Assembly (NCBI GenBank): GCA_009733775.1
Contig: WOGZ01000143.1
Coordinates: 1-64,000 of the forward strand
DNA from: Alectoria sarmentosa
Taxonomy: Eukaryota > Ascomycota > Lecanoromycetes > Lecanorales > Parmeliaceae
DNA length: 64,000 bases
Reading direction: 5' to 3'
The notes under the pieces are model-generated. The model was not told the origin of the DNA. It did not search any database and was given only the letters and a program-made list of their open reading frames with translations. A program made the position numbers and the translations under genes. Below are positions 36,791-49,602 of the stretch, piece after piece (positions within the stretch are counted from its first letter, which is position 1; each line of letters begins with the position of its first letter).

Positions 36791-38413
36791 ATGTCACCAA
36801 GCAGGCGTTCTCAGCGAACGCTGAAACGCAGAGCTCTTACGCAAAGCTCATCAAACACCAGCTTCTCTACTAGGGTTATCCTTTCGGTCCCACTGCGCTT
36901 TCCGAACGAGATCATTCTAGCCATACTGGAGCCGTTAGAGTGTGATGATCTCAAGTCCACGCGTTTGCTATCCAAAGCATGGAGCTGTTGTGCCTCAACG
37001 TTCCTTTTTGCTAACTTGTCTATCTCCCCGAACGAAGAAGATCTTGAAGTCTTCGCAGCCATAACACAACACCCGCTGCTGAGCAAATGCGTCCGCCCCT
37101 CTGGTATAGTGGGTCGGAGTTCTTACTCAGTTTCTCGAAATGCCGATACCTGAAAGAATTATGGCGCCTAAGACTATACACACCACACCCGGATCATACG
37201 TGGTCCAATATGCTGCACAATTTGGACACGGAGACCAGTTCTTGGGTACGCCATGTAGTCCATAACAAGTTGGAACGCGCAGATGTCACGGCAAAATATG
37301 GCGACGCTAAATTCGTGAAATGAGGGATACCAGAAGTATCAAGAGCACGCCATCTACCAACAGAAGTGCCTTCAGGACGGCAAATTCTTCGAACGTCTTG
37401 TTCAAGGTCTGCAAAAGCTCGACTTCCTCACTGCGGTCACCCTCGAATGCAAATGGGATTCTATGGACAAGCCATTCAAGCCTCGCAAGGGTTTTCATCT
37501 TCCTCGAAACTGGAACACTTTCCATTGCAGCCCGCAGAGTTGGGATTGGGCACCAGGCACTTCTCAAGATTACCTCGGGAATGTATGGGATGGGGCAGAT
37601 CATTATCGCATCCCGATTTCGGCTTTAGTCCAGGCGCAAAGACACATTCGAGCTTTCCGGACCGGTCCAGATATGTGGTCTGCCGTACCTCCTTACGTGT
37701 TTGACAGAAGCCGCAAAACCCGCAGCGCGCAGCCAATAAAGTTCTACGATGACAACGTGACAACGTGACCGCCCTTCGGGCGTCGAAGAGCTCATTCTTC
37801 GCTTTGCGACCTACGGCTCAGCAAAGACCTATGAGTGGTTCAAAAACATTTCCGCCTTTCCTACAATCTTGGGATCTATGGATCGTCTGAAGGGCTTAGA
37901 ATTACGCCTACCAGATGGCATGTATGACTACCCGCCCGTTTATTACACCTTCGACCAGGTCTTCCCAAAAAGTATGCGCTGGGACAATATGAAGCTTTTG
38001 GGGTTGAACAGATCTCCATTCGAGCCACAGAACTCATACTACTTCTGCTCGACGGGATGCCCGAATTGGAAAATCTGGAGATTGGGGAAATTATGCTGTC
38101 TCAGGGGTCCTGGGAAGGCACCTTCGAGACTCTCAAACAGATGCACCGCCTTTGCGGCTTTCAAATCACAGACGAATACGCAATTGTTTTCCACGATGGT
38201 GGTAAAGAGTTTTGGAAAGACTACCTGTACCGTTCTGGGAGGCTATATGATGATGTCGCTACCTACGTGGTGTCTGGCGGGCGTCATTCATGCCTTGAAT
38301 CCGGGCAGCCAGATTCGGCAGCCAGCGAATACACGAGAGGCCTAGAGCCGGAGCTGCGACAACGACTCATCGATTTGGACAGCTTAAGCTCTGAAGTGGA
38401 AGATACAGCTTGA
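36791..38413 (+). pseudogene. F-box protein gene with several frameshifts
   Basis: ATG at 36791. Residues ~35-80 form an F-box (RFPNEIILAILEPLECDDLK, then LLSKAWSCCASTFLF). The downstream parts follow the plan of ascomycete F-box proteins: LWYSGSEFLLSFSKCRYLKE, YQKYQEHAIYQQ, LVQGLQKLDFLTAVTLECKW, GVEELILRFATYGSAKTYEW, and ISIRATELILLLLDGMPELE ending SLSSEVEDTA. These lie in different frames. Shifts occur near 37093 and 38005 (one base missing each) and near 37322 and 37765 (one base too many each). An 8-bp direct duplication (gacaacgt twice) sits at the 37760 site. F-box proteins link substrates to SCF ubiquitin ligases. This copy cannot produce more than its first ~100 residues. Confidence 0.75.
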
Positions 38414-39060
38414 GGTTCTTTCTATCCGTCTAGGGACAATGAGCGCGTCATGAGAAGAGGATTAAAGTTCGAAGCAAAGTCTTAGAGCAATTCGTGCATG
38501 AAATGTTGGAGAAGGAACTCCGAGGCGTGGACACTACAGACGGTGGTCCAAATCCTGTCATGCTTTTCAGAGAGTCACGATGCACCATAGAGCTTGGTGA
38601 AGCCCTCTTCGATCTCGGTTCGTTGTACATTTACGCACACGATAGCAAGGAAACAGCGCACGGAAAAAGATGCGAGATCAATTTTATACCCCCAAATCAT
38701 TCCGCACAACATCCATACAATTGACTGTTGACGTTCTGTTCTATATGATGCGCTTTGAAGGTTCCAAGTCACAATCGCTCTCTTATGAAATCTACTCTGA
38801 CAGCACCCCTCCATGCCACTGCAGCCCCCACCTAACAATTTACCCAAACAATCACCCAACCAACCAGTCATGCATGCGTATATTCTTTCCAAACTCCCCT
38901 CCACACTCTACCCGTCCCCACGCCTTCCCCTCTCCCAACCCCATATCGCCCACATTCTTATCCCCAACTCAGGCCACCACCTTACACAAATTGACACCCC
39001 GAACGCCGAATCCAAAACACTCACCCCCAGAAAAACCTCAATCCACCCCCCTCGAGCCCT
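38414..39060. other. Intergenic, no supported gene
   Basis: Follows the F-box pseudogene. The right half is C-rich and should be the promoter and leader of the gene at 39061. Open frames are Pro/Ser composition products. Confidence 0.4.
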
Positions 39061-40007
39061 ATGCACAAACCGTCGAGTCCCAACGCCGTTGCGCAACCGC
39101 AGACGCCCGAAACGGCCAATCTTGCTGCTCGACGTAGCCCGTCTCCCGAGGCCACATCGTAAGTTTTTCGGCTTTGTATTCCAACTATGGAAGGATGCGA
39201 AAAAGGGTGAGTGAGGTAAGAGGTGAGGCTACGCTGGTTTCGGGCGTGTCAGATAATTGATGCTTCCGAGCAGAGGCGCGATGGACGAATCATTATTTTT
39301 GATTGCATAAGAGAGAGGGCTTTTGGGCTGATGTGCGGACCGTATATAGGGACTGAGTCGGTTTCTCTTTTTCTCTCTCGCACACTCTTATTACGGTGCT
39401 CGAAGAGCCCTGGGATTACCACCGCACGCCTACATGCAATCTCTGGTTTCAGAATGCCACCGCAATCTACAGCGCTGGGGGTCGAGCTTACGTGGCCAAG
39501 GGAAATGGAAACGCAGGTCGATAAGCCCAGGCCCATCGTGTTCAACTACGAGCGCGACATCCCGACCGAGAACCGCCCACATATGCGTCACCGTCGGAAA
39601 GGTCAGTGAATCACCCCCCCACTACAACATACACTACTCAGATCCCCACCATGCACCAAGCTAACCCGCCTCGCACAGAACCAGAAGCGGGAGGCCAACC
39701 CAGCGCAGAAGAAGTCGCCGAGGATTGCCCCTGCCAAAACGGCGCTGAAGTCGCCCAACATCTCCCCTTCCCGGACCAGAACTTCGAAGCGCAGTTCTGG
39801 AAGGAGCTCCACCTTTCGCAGCCGAAATGGGACTTTGAGGCCAAAGAGCGTCTCGAGAAAGAAAGAGGCGAACAGGAGGAGGAAGTGAAACGCAGTGAGG
39901 GAGAAAAGAAGCGTGAAAAGGAAGAGGAGGAGGATGATCGAGATCAAATGGCTCGCACGCTGACGGGGTTTTTTCTGGGATTCGGTTCGGACTGGTGCGG
40001 CGGCTGA
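39061..40007 (+). CDS. Hypothetical protein with charged coiled-coil tail
   Basis: Three exons: 39061-39158, 39453-39601 and 39679-40007 (191 residues). Splice sites are gtaagt...tttcag and gtcagt...cacag, and phases match. The N-terminus is Ser/Pro/Ala-rich (MHKPSSPNAVAQPQTPETAN). The middle reads ELTWPREMETQVDKPRPIVF. The C-terminal part holds ENRPHMRHRRK, an acidic CPCQ patch, then a strongly charged helix (LEKERGEQEEEVKRSEGEKK) and a short hydrophobic end (TGFFLGFGSDWCGG). The first intron is long (294 bp), with a pyrimidine-rich 3' end. An alternative acceptor at 39660 adds six residues in frame. No family recognised. Confidence 0.5.
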
Positions 40008-41340
40008 TCGAGTTCTGCTGATTTTCTATGAGGGATAAGAAAGGGGATGAACAAGTGGTGGTGCTTGACTTTCCGGCCATGCTAGCTGCTGCAATTAGTC
40101 TCGTTTGGTAGAGATGGACTTATGGTCAATAGACACATTGATAGGATGAGGCATTACGTGTGGATCGCGCTGGAGATCCGTTTGCTCGTGTCCTGATATA
40201 GAGCTCGAACGTCTTGTATACCCTCGGCAATAGCAGCCGGGATAGTCATCTTCATTTGGTTCGCTGATTTAGTCCGTGAAAGATGCTGTTTGAGCGGTAG
40301 GTTGCCATGGTCACCGGAAGCATAGAATAGATGCGAGTCTCAGGCAGGAAGCACGACGCTCGAACACAGACAAGGATTTATTGTGTCGTTGACTGACAGA
40401 CTTTTCTTTCAATCACTCTCAGCCATTGTGGAAAGATAGCATTAAGCTGTTAATGTATTGCGAAAGCCTGTCCGGTAGTCGCTTCTCAGCGTCGTAGTGA
40501 AAGAGGTCACCCAGTGAATTCAGTCCGAATGCCGAGCCTGCTTTCACAACACAACATTGTAGTAATCTGTTCAATGCTAGTCTGGCTTCAAGGGTCATCG
40601 CAAGTATGTGTCAATTCTGTGGCCCGGAAATTTTTGATCGGGCCTCGGAACAAATGTTAACGAAGCCTTGGTTGGAGCTCAATAATAGGACTGTTCCGTT
40701 CTCGCAGGGGACAGAGCCAGTGTTCGTCAGTCTATGTATCAATTAAATCTGCTCCAGATGTGCCATCGGAATTGTCTGAATCATTGTATGGAAGTTATGA
40801 TCTTGTCGTGGCTTGCATGAGCATGACGGGCCAATCATGGATGAAACCCACTATGACAGAAGAAGCTAGATCAAATTTGAAGTCTTGGCATAGAGGCATA
40901 CACCCATCTTCCTGCTCTTCAATACCAATATTGTCTTGAAAATTTGTGAACTCTCTTGAAGATTCATCTCACAATAGATTATCCATTACTACGCCAGAGT
41001 ACAGTCGCGTCAGTCTTCGTCAAGGCAGGCTGTTGATCAGCCGTTTCTCGCGGTTTTCCTTGGACGCAGCTGATGCTGTTCCGTCCTCAGAAAGCGGAAG
41101 TTCTATTCTAAAGATCCTACTTCTGCAGGCTAGACCAGTCATTGAGGCTGAATTGATGCATATAAGCTGCGGGACGCTACTGGTGGGGCGATCTCCACAG
41201 GCCGATAGTAAGCCCCAGCCTGCCGGTCACTATGGCTGCAGTCCATTTGGGTTCCGCTTCCTACCATTCTTAGCATTCGTGATAAGTCTGCTTGAGCTTC
41301 GATGGACTCTCTTTACTAAGTCTTCTGATCTTGCCATGCC
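40008..41340. other. Intergenic, no supported gene
   Basis: Region of 1.3 kb upstream of the HeLo-type locus. An open frame at 40946-41371 overlaps the HeLo start in another frame and has no recognisable features. Confidence 0.4.
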
Positions 41341-43739
41341 ATGTCAGGAGCAGAGGGTGTCGCAGGGCTAGCGCTCAGCGCCGTCAGTGTTGCAGCCTTG
41401 TTCACTACCTGCATTGACTGCTTCAACATCGTCGTCGCTGCCAAAGATTTCGGGCGTGATTACGAGCTACTTTGCACAGCGCTCTCTATCCAGAAGCTGC
41501 GCCTTTTTCTGTGGGGCGAGTCCGTTGGCCTTGCTTCACGTCAGGGTACATTCATCTCCAGACTTGATTGTTTACGATAAACCTATAAAGCTGACTTGTT
41601 TGCAGGAACTCTGGGAGCCTGGCATCCTGGACTTGACGATCCTCTCTTAAATCCTGTCGTCCTACGAATCCTCCGGTCCCTGAACCACCTCTTGATCGAA
41701 GCCCGGAACATAGATTCTCGTTATGCTCCGCAGGACTCGCGACCAGTCTTGACTCGACGTACACGAGCATTAGATCTGTTCAGGAATAGCTTTGAAGAAT
41801 TCCAAGAATTCCGAGAGGCAGTCCAAAAAAACCAGAAGCAGAAGTCAGTCAGGACAATTACAAAATGGGCTATACATGATGCGGACAAGTTTGAGGGTAT
41901 AGTCAAGCGGCTAAGGAGCTTCATCGATGGGTTGCAAGATATCACAAAAGCTCTCGGTGTCTGGCCAGATCAACGAGCCCGTTTGAAGGAGGAGATAGAG
42001 TCTGTGGCGGATGTCGAAAGTCTCCGGCTGATCGTGATGCTGCGGGCCAAGAGGAGATTTCAGATGTAGCAAGGCAACAGCTCCAGCAATTTTACATTCC
42101 GGCAGTCACTGAAGCCCCTCAGAGGACTAGCGGAATGAATGCTTGTGACACGGGAACATCCTCTTCCGCGGTACCCCCAGTGAGCGTAGGAAATCCTTTG
42201 ATGTTCGAACCCGTTGATGCACTAGGCAAGCGGAAGAAGTCGAACTTTGAGAAAGGAATAGGAAGAGGAAGAAGTGTTTCACCCGAGGAACGGCTGATTG
42301 GCGGACCCAATGATCTCTCGCGAAGGGCAAAGACTAACGTCTCTGTGGCATGCGTGACTTGCAAAAAGATGCATTTGAAATGTGAAGTAAAGCGACCTTG
42401 TAGCATTTGTGTATCTACAGGCGAAGAGGTGAGCCAAATTCAAATGATAGTTTGAATTTCCGAGTATGTATTCACATTAATCAGGCTGGCTGCGTGGACG
42501 TGTAGTGGAAGTAGCGAAACTTGCTACGTCTTGTTGAAGAATATAATATCCGAGAATTAATCCTCGGCTATGGACCACCTCATAATGCATTACGTTCGGA
42601 GGCTACAGTCGACTTCTCCCACAGCCGCCACTCCAGCATCTCAAGCTATGTATCGACCAGGTCTTCAGTGGAGGATCTCTTGGTCCCCAAGTACGACGAG
42701 CCGTCTTCAACTCAGCATTTCGATGACTTTGCCAATGAGAAGATTCAACAGTCTACCCCGCAGAGCCATGCCCAATGGTTCCCTACAAGCGAGACGCTGT
42801 TTGGTCGGCATGATGACGAAGCTGTAGATGGCAACATGTGTCTCAATGTAGTTACAGCAACTAGCCAAGGTGTTGGTCCACTTTTACAGCTCTTCTACCT
42901 CCGAATGCATGACCTCAAAAACAGAGAATTCTCCCTCCTGCGATACGGTCGGGACTCCGGTCGCCAGGCGTGTCGCACATATCGGATACACAAGAAAGCC
43001 CCAGGTGCTCGATCACGGTTCCGCAGATCTATCAGTAATTCGGTCAACAACATTCATAGCTTCTCCCGGCGAAGCTCTAGGTCTTCCCAGATGTCTGCAC
43101 AATCATCCCAATCGGGCAACGAATCTGCGAACTATTACAGCGAGTCTGCCTTGGGTGAAGGCAGCGAAGTAGAGCCGCATACTAACATGTCCTCTTCCCA
43201 ACCTGCCAACGACGATGATTCCCCTCAGCGAAGCAACAAGATACGCCTTGAATTCGCCAACTACGCCCATATAACAGTATCTCGCAAGGGGATTGGGGCC
43301 CGCAAGAGCTATGAGTTTCAATATTGGGGAACAAAATACCAGTGGAAACGACTAAACAAATCACAATCGTCCGGAAGGAAACGCTCGTACAACCTATACC
43401 GGGGTCTCGGCGACCTTGTCGTTGCTCACATTGCCATGCAAGACCTCAATCCAGCTCAGTCTCGCAACAGAGAAACATTGGGAGCCTGGGTCCCACCTAT
43501 CTGGATGCGGATCACAGATCCGAGCATCTTATCTTCAGAAAGTCGACAGACATCCCCGAGTGAGTAGTTCCACCTCAGCTCATCGTTTCACTTTACTCCG
43601 AAACTAAGCATGCTCAAATTTAAGTGTCATCGTTGCTACTGGCATTGTTGCCTTTGTCGATGACTGCATCAGGCGTCGGGACAACATCCTTGGGCTTGCA
43701 GCTAAGGTGAAGGCTCCGAATGCAGCTCACTTTCCGTAA
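41341..43739 (+). pseudogene. Composite locus: HeLo domain, Zn2Cys6-type cluster and tubby-like domain, broken
   Basis: Exon 1 (41341-41545) starts MSGAEGVAGLALSAVSVAAL, the HeLo (prion-inhibition and propagation) signature. Exon 2 (41606-42428) continues the HeLo helices (ILRSLNHLLIEARNIDSR), loses one base near 42034, and ends in a binuclear-zinc-like block CVTCKKMHLKC...RPCSICVSTG. After an intron with acceptor at 42484 comes AGCVDV, giving the sixth Cys, then TAG at 42503 and TAG at 42512. If the acceptor is instead at 42514, the frame stays open but Cys6 is lost. The following frame (to 43563) encodes a Ser-rich stretch, LKNREFSLLRYGRDSGR, and a YEFQYWGTKYQWKR beta domain. A last exon (43625-43739) reads VIVATGIVAFVDDC. 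HeLo domains act in fungal incompatibility and membrane attack. The last two blocks resemble a separate tubby-like family, so this may be two fused or collided genes. Confidence 0.6.
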
Positions 43740-45762
43740 GATCCGCGAGCATATCAATGGCCATCACCAGATCTTCGTCAGTATTAAATGCCACCCACTA
43801 GCTCCGCTGGCTCTGCTGACTCCACGAGCTCCATTAGTGACCACCCCACCTCCCCCGCAAATTACGTTGGTCAATCCCAAGGGACGGAAGCGGTCAACGA
43901 GTCGGTCGGCAACCATGCCGTTCTCACGAGCCCCTGTCCCATTGAAGATACCGAGTGCAAGATACGATCCTCCTCCACCTTCACCTCCTCCTAGATATAT
44001 CATCGACATCCTTGCCGACAGTGAATTAGGGTGGACTTAGTAATGCGGTTTTGAGAGAGGAAGCTTTGGACCGGCGAAAGAGTCTGTCAGACCAAGATCA
44101 AATTTTCTACAGAGTTGGAACACCAATTTGCAGAAGAATAGATTGTTGGATTGATCAGATCTAAGTAATGAGAGAGCTTTATTTCAGTTGTTAGATCGCC
44201 ATGAGATATAGCAGGACAATTGATTTTGCAAGACGTCAGGATAAAGGATACTTAATAATCTCTCAGGATCGAGATCAAGTGCTATAAGTCAGGCAGTCAA
44301 TCAGTAAACACATATTGTTGGCGGTTGTCTCCTTTAGTCATTATCTCATCACGAAAGACAAGCGACTCATTGTTGAAGAGCGACCTTCCAAATGTTCATA
44401 ATTTGCACTACCCTCGCCGTACCTGACGTTCAGCGTTTTGCGTTTAGATACGCTATAGCCAATAGATACATAATCCCAGAACCCTTTAATGAAAAACAAC
44501 TACAACAGAAGAATCTCGAAAGCTCGCCTCAAAGCGTATCTCAACATTCTACCGTCCAAGATTCGCAAGTATGGGACACCACCTCGTGACCCATCATCAC
44601 TGGACGATATCGAAAATTCACCAAGGACGATGAGGAGCTTGCCTGGACCGAGAAATTGTTTTCAGAAGCAAAGAAAGCCGCGGTCGAGGAAGCTGATAAG
44701 GATACAGCCGCCGATGCTGAAGCTGATGCCACGAAAGCCGAGAAGATTGCAACGACCTCGGGGGCGGCGGTAGCAGTAGCAGTAGCAGCAGCAGTAGCAG
44801 TAGTAGGGTAGGAGGTCGAGAAGGGATATGAGGTTGCTGTAGAAGCCGCAAAGGCGACTACCGCGGCAGCTAGATCATCACCATAAGAGAAACATCAATC
44901 CATCAAGTTCAAGGATGCCAATGGGTAAAGTTGCAACTTCATTCCTGACGTTTGCGATACGCGATCGGCATGTTACTCTAGAACAGGAAAACATGCACGT
45001 TAAGACTGCATCTGGCTGCTTTTGAATCAGAGTATAGAGCATTTGATCAAGCTTACTTTCTTCATGTCATCGACTTTGGCCTACATGAGGCTGATGACTA
45101 GTACGACTGACCCCGGCCCGTAAAGAGGAGAGTATCATGCCATCTATCTGGAAAACATTGATCGAGCCGCCGGATCGAGAGATGTCACTGCTTGTGCAGC
45201 GCAATCCGGAGACATGTGAGCAAGAAGACGCCCAGATAGGAACAACTGCTGACACTGTTATCATCGAGCCCACAGATAGGGTCTGTTGACGATGGCTTTA
45301 CAATCTTGGTTCTCAAAATAATTCTCTTCCGAAGGCACAGTCTGCGGCCAATCCTCCAACTAGGGAAGTACTTTGGAAGATAGATTGGTAGTGCGCAGCG
45401 CGTCACTGAGCACGGATCTCGTGCCGCGAAATGAGGATTACAAACTGCTCGATGTCGTGAATGAATGAACCAAAATCACCGGTGCGGGATACGAACAATG
45501 TTTCCATTTCGAGGGCGGGCTCTAGTGTTTTGCACGTGCGCGTTGATTGATTGATTGATTGAGAGGGGGGTTACTTGCCTATTGGCTTAGTGAAAGATAT
45601 TGGCCGCATCACTCTAAGAGGGAATGGTAGTGAAGTGCCATCTCAGCGGCAGCTAGAAAGAGTGTCGTAAGTTTCCTCTGTTCTCCCGATCGGAAGCAGA
45701 TATGGTCAATACCTTGGCGTCGAAGGCGGGTGGTATTAATGTTCAGAAAAAAGGCCCTATTC

Positions 45763-45793
<31 letters not shown>

Positions 45794-47393
45794 TTATTAC
45801 CAGTCAGGGTGATGGATTCGGCGTGGTGTGGTGTGGTGTCATGTGCTCCGTTGGACCTTTTTCAAGCGGAATCGCTCGCTACAAATGTTCGAACAGAGTA
45901 GCAAACAAGCCGCGAATCAGAACAGGAGCTCTCACAGACCTGGAGAGACACACTTCTCACAGCAACAGTACCTAATAGCCTAGCATCACCTCCCAACCTA
46001 GGGTGTCTTCTCAGAGGACATAGTACCATACAGATTGTTCCACACGTTCTATGATGGTACTGCACCACTATTACCCGCAACCCTGCGATCCGTATTACTC
46101 GGATGCCTCTTCATCGTATCAAATTAAGTCATCTAAAGCTCATATCGTTCCGGCCTGTATGGCGCATAGGTATGATCAGAGTAAGATGGAATCACCCACA
46201 CTACCTGGGTGCACAACAGGAGCCATCAGCCATTGGACGCGGCAATAGTCCAAACAAGCCGATGATTGAGACATTTTGAGAGATAGTCTTGTGATTGAAG
46301 GCCATCGCCAAGCCTTGAGATGGTTTCCTGAAAGGGCCGTTTACGGCCGTTGGATACTGGGAGACGTGATGGATTGTATTTCGCTCCACAGTATTTCTGG
46401 TCACTCAGATGGCTCCCTGGCTGCCAGTTTTCCCCTCACACAGCTCTAGAAGGAGCAGAAGTGCGCCTGCCCGAGACCAGTGCTTAGATGCCGCAGAAAC
46501 AGATTTCCTGATTGGGCGGATATAAAAGATGCCTCGCATTTACATTCTGCAGGTCTTATACTTACCGGCATCTGAGAAGTGAGAGCTAGGTTGCGCGCAT
46601 CAAGATGTCGTTGAAGAGATCTTCCGTGAAGACATTGAATGTGCATAAGCCCGAAGGAGAATTGGTGACTCGCAGCTCATGAACCCCACCATTGCAAAGC
46701 CGCACGTATGAAAAGCATCAAAGCAGAAGTTGATTTTGGAGGTCTGTGCTGAATTGACGAATCATAATCCCAGTGCAGATCCTCGAGCAAGTGAGACGAA
46801 GAGCGGAATCCTACCGTTTTTGACCGGAGGACTACAGGCTAGCAACTAGTGCGTGGAGAAACCGTCTGGGGTAACCTTCTTGAGCCTCTCTACCAACTTG
46901 ACAATCTCCATTAATCCGAACTCTTCGGCCGCTTTGCAACAGACTTGAAGCCTTTGCCTCTGTAATTATCTTTTTCGACTTTTATTCAACACTTTGTTCA
47001 TTGGTTGTAAGATCGCATCGTCTTGGTGAGATGGATGCCGGAGCTCTGTTCTCCTGACATCATGGAGTCGGAGGCCTTGGTCTGGCCAGCAGCGATGGAA
47101 GAGCATAGCGCGAACGCATCTCCACGCAAAGCTCCCGTCTTGCTTTATTGGTGAAAGTCAAACCTCAAATGCCGATGCAGATCGATGCAGTCCTCGACAC
47201 TTGGTTGAGGTGGGGCCCTGCTGCCGCGTGTGAGGGGTCTTCTATATTGTCGTCGCACTCTCTCCAGCTCTTTCTCCTCATTGTCTGCTAGAAGCTGTCT
47301 CCTAGCCATCTCCCACCTGTAGTCTTCTCTTCTCAACTCCATAATTCACACAGCTGGTTCCAGCCTTTGAGGCCCAGCAACCCTGAAGCCACG
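43740..47393. other. Long intergenic region with one coding-like relic
   Basis: Mostly featureless. At about 44610-44813 the plus strand reads an open, Ala/Glu/Lys-rich helical segment (ELAWTEKLFSEAKKAAVEEA) ending in a (gtagca)n Ala-Val repeat. It then continues in another frame (EVAVEAAKATTAAARSS), so it may be the tail of a decayed gene. The remaining short frames show nothing. The transporter promoter must lie just before 47394. Confidence 0.35.
45763..45793 (+). repeat. (gat)n trinucleotide repeat
   Basis: About ten tandem gat units, read as poly-Asp in one frame. No gene context supports translation. Confidence 0.9.
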
Positions 47394-48696
47394 ATGTCGA
47401 CAATGAACGACGATCGCCCTCTTCAAAACACCACTGACCACCACGACGCACCTCTCGAAAAGGACTTTACCAACGGGTACGGCCATGGCGATATGAACAA
47501 CAACAACTTCTCAATGGGTGCTGAGGAGTCAAATGGAGCAGCTCTCCACCGTATCCGGACGGCCGGAAGCATCTCCATCTCGCCCGAGCTCTTTGAGAAG
47601 CTCTACCTCTCACCTGAAAACCGTGTCAAGGGTGATTTGAGGAAGACCTTTGGTAATCCCACACCCATGTAAGCTTCCATATCCATAGTGACGTCGTAAT
47701 GGTGATGAAACGAAACTGACAATTATGTAGTGCTCTGGTCGGCTTCCTGCTCAGTCTAACCCCCTTATCATGCGATCTCATGGGCTGGAGAGGTGCTGGT
47801 GGAACCGGGGCTTCTGATACTGGTACCCCTACCTTCCCAACCCACATATGAGCCAGACCCAATCTGACCTCAGCTCCTATCCAGCTGCATATTTCTTTTT
47901 CGGTGGCGTCCTCATGATCCTTGGAGCCATTGGAGAGTGGATCGTTGGCAACACCTTTCCTTTTGTTGTCTTCGGCACTTTTGGTAAGGTCCCGCCTCAT
48001 ATGCTATCATTCCACCCTGAAGAGCAGCGTGGCTAATTTGTACTCTCTTCTCCCCTTCAGGGGCTTTCTGGCTCACCTTCGGCGGCACCCTCGTCCCATC
48101 TTTCAACGCATATGGCGCCTACGTGACCACACCCGCACAAACGGTTGGCCAGGATGGGAATCCGGGAAATCCGCTTGGATTAAAGACGCCGGGGTTCAAT
48201 GCCAGCTTTGCGTTCTTCCTTGTTTTCATGGGTGCGTCAGGTCCCACCAATCTTCGGTACAGAGAAAGAAACAAATTGACAGTTGTGTGCGTAGGACTCG
48301 TCTGCCTCGTCTTCCTCATCTGCTCCCTCCGCACCAACATTGTCTTCTTCCTCATCTTCCTCTCCCTCATCGGCGCCTTCGGCTGCCTCGCGGGCGCATA
48401 TTGGAATCTGGCACTCGTGGGCGAGAATGCTGCAAACGCAGTGGCTGCCAAGAGAGCTGGGCAGCTCGTCGTTGTAAGCTCCGCTCCGCACATAGCGTCG
48501 CAGGTGCTGTTAGCTGACAAGTGCGTGTTCTTAGGCGGGCGGTGCCTTCACATTCGTCACGTCCATGGCGGGTTGGTGGATTTTCTTCGCCATCATGCTT
48601 GCTAGTCTCGATTTTCCATTCAACATTCCAGTTGGTGATTTGTCGCATATAATCAAGGGAGCGAGCGAGAAGCAGAAGATCAAGGATGCTGTTTAA
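47394..48696 (+). CDS. GPR1/FUN34/YaaH-family acetate-type transporter
   Basis: Six exons: 47394-47668, 47731-47822, 47885-47983, 48061-48231, 48295-48473 and 48535-48696; all GT-AG, phases consistent, 325 residues. After a hydrophilic N-terminal ~88 residues comes the family signature NPTPIALVGF (NPxPLGL motif), then six membrane segments including FFFGGVLMILGAIGEWIVGN, AFWLTFGGTLVPSFNAYGAY, FAFFLVFMGLVCLVFLICSL and MAGWWIFFAIMLASLDFPFN. Fungal members (AcpA, Ady2, Gpr1) carry acetate/H+ or influence ammonium export at the plasma membrane. The C-terminus (GASEKQKIKDAV) is short and basic-acidic. The start ATG is the first in frame. Intact, with no anomalies. Confidence 0.92.
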
Positions 48697-49602
48697 ATGA
48701 GAAGGAAAAACACGGGTGGAGATTTGACATCATGAATCGGAAAGCATGTACTTTGGATAGGCAATTTGCGGCCCAAATGGGCATGGCCAACGTGAAGGCA
48801 ACAGATGAATGCATTTTGATTGGTTACGTATCTTTGCATGTGAAGTGTACATAGCATCTAATCATCATCTCCAGGTGTTTCGATCAAAGAAGTGCAAAGA
48901 TAACACAAGTTATCGAATCACATAGCGACTGAAAAATGCCCCAAAAATAAAGCCGTTCGAATCAATAATCAGCAGAGCCAAATCCCGCAGAAAGGGACAA
49001 CGGGGATCTTATTGTAAATACCAGCAGCTACCTGATGACAAACCACCTCTCCGGTAGCCTCGGCAAGATGAGTAAACAATGCCCCATCGGAAACCAAAGA
49101 AATATTCAAAGATACGTGTAGACAACCTACCTATCTTTTAAGACCACTGAAAGCCCATCTTCTTGACCTTTTCCAAGCAGCTGGTATCTAATATAGTCAT
49201 CTTCGATATTGAGCATGCAATCAAAGGCTGCAATCATGTGCATTCATCAATAAATTGCCACTTGGACGTCAACAGCAACGAGCAGTAAAAGAAATACAGA
49301 ATGGGTTCTGTCAAGCTAGGTATAGTACAAATCCATCGACCCGAGAGATTTGATAGGATATCCTCACTATTGTAGCTGGCAGTACTTTTTTCATAGTAAG
49401 GATTTATGACATTGCTGACGTTATATGTAGTCGCCGGTGGGAACAAAGGTGACAGAAGTCGTGGCACACCCCACGATCGGGAATGCTGAATAGCTCCACA
49501 ACGAAAAATCTGACGTACAGATTTTTGGTTTGCGAATTGTAGATATTGTTTCATTGAAGAACTTTGGTCGCCAAAATATCTGGGTTGGAGAAGTATTGAT
49601 TG
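48697..49602. other. Intergenic, ends at retroelement
   Basis: Transporter 3' flank. 49448-49473 is the left half of the 26-bp inverted repeat. The final five bases (gattg) are the left copy of the target-site duplication of the retroelement. Confidence 0.6.

Noticed and set aside
42035..42055. A short intron explaining the frame change in the HeLo exon
   Set aside because: The only GT-AG pair spans about 32 bp, below normal fungal intron size, and would remove the conserved SLRLIV helix.
45730..45975. Poly-Asp open frame
   Set aside because: A (gat)n microsatellite with no coding context.
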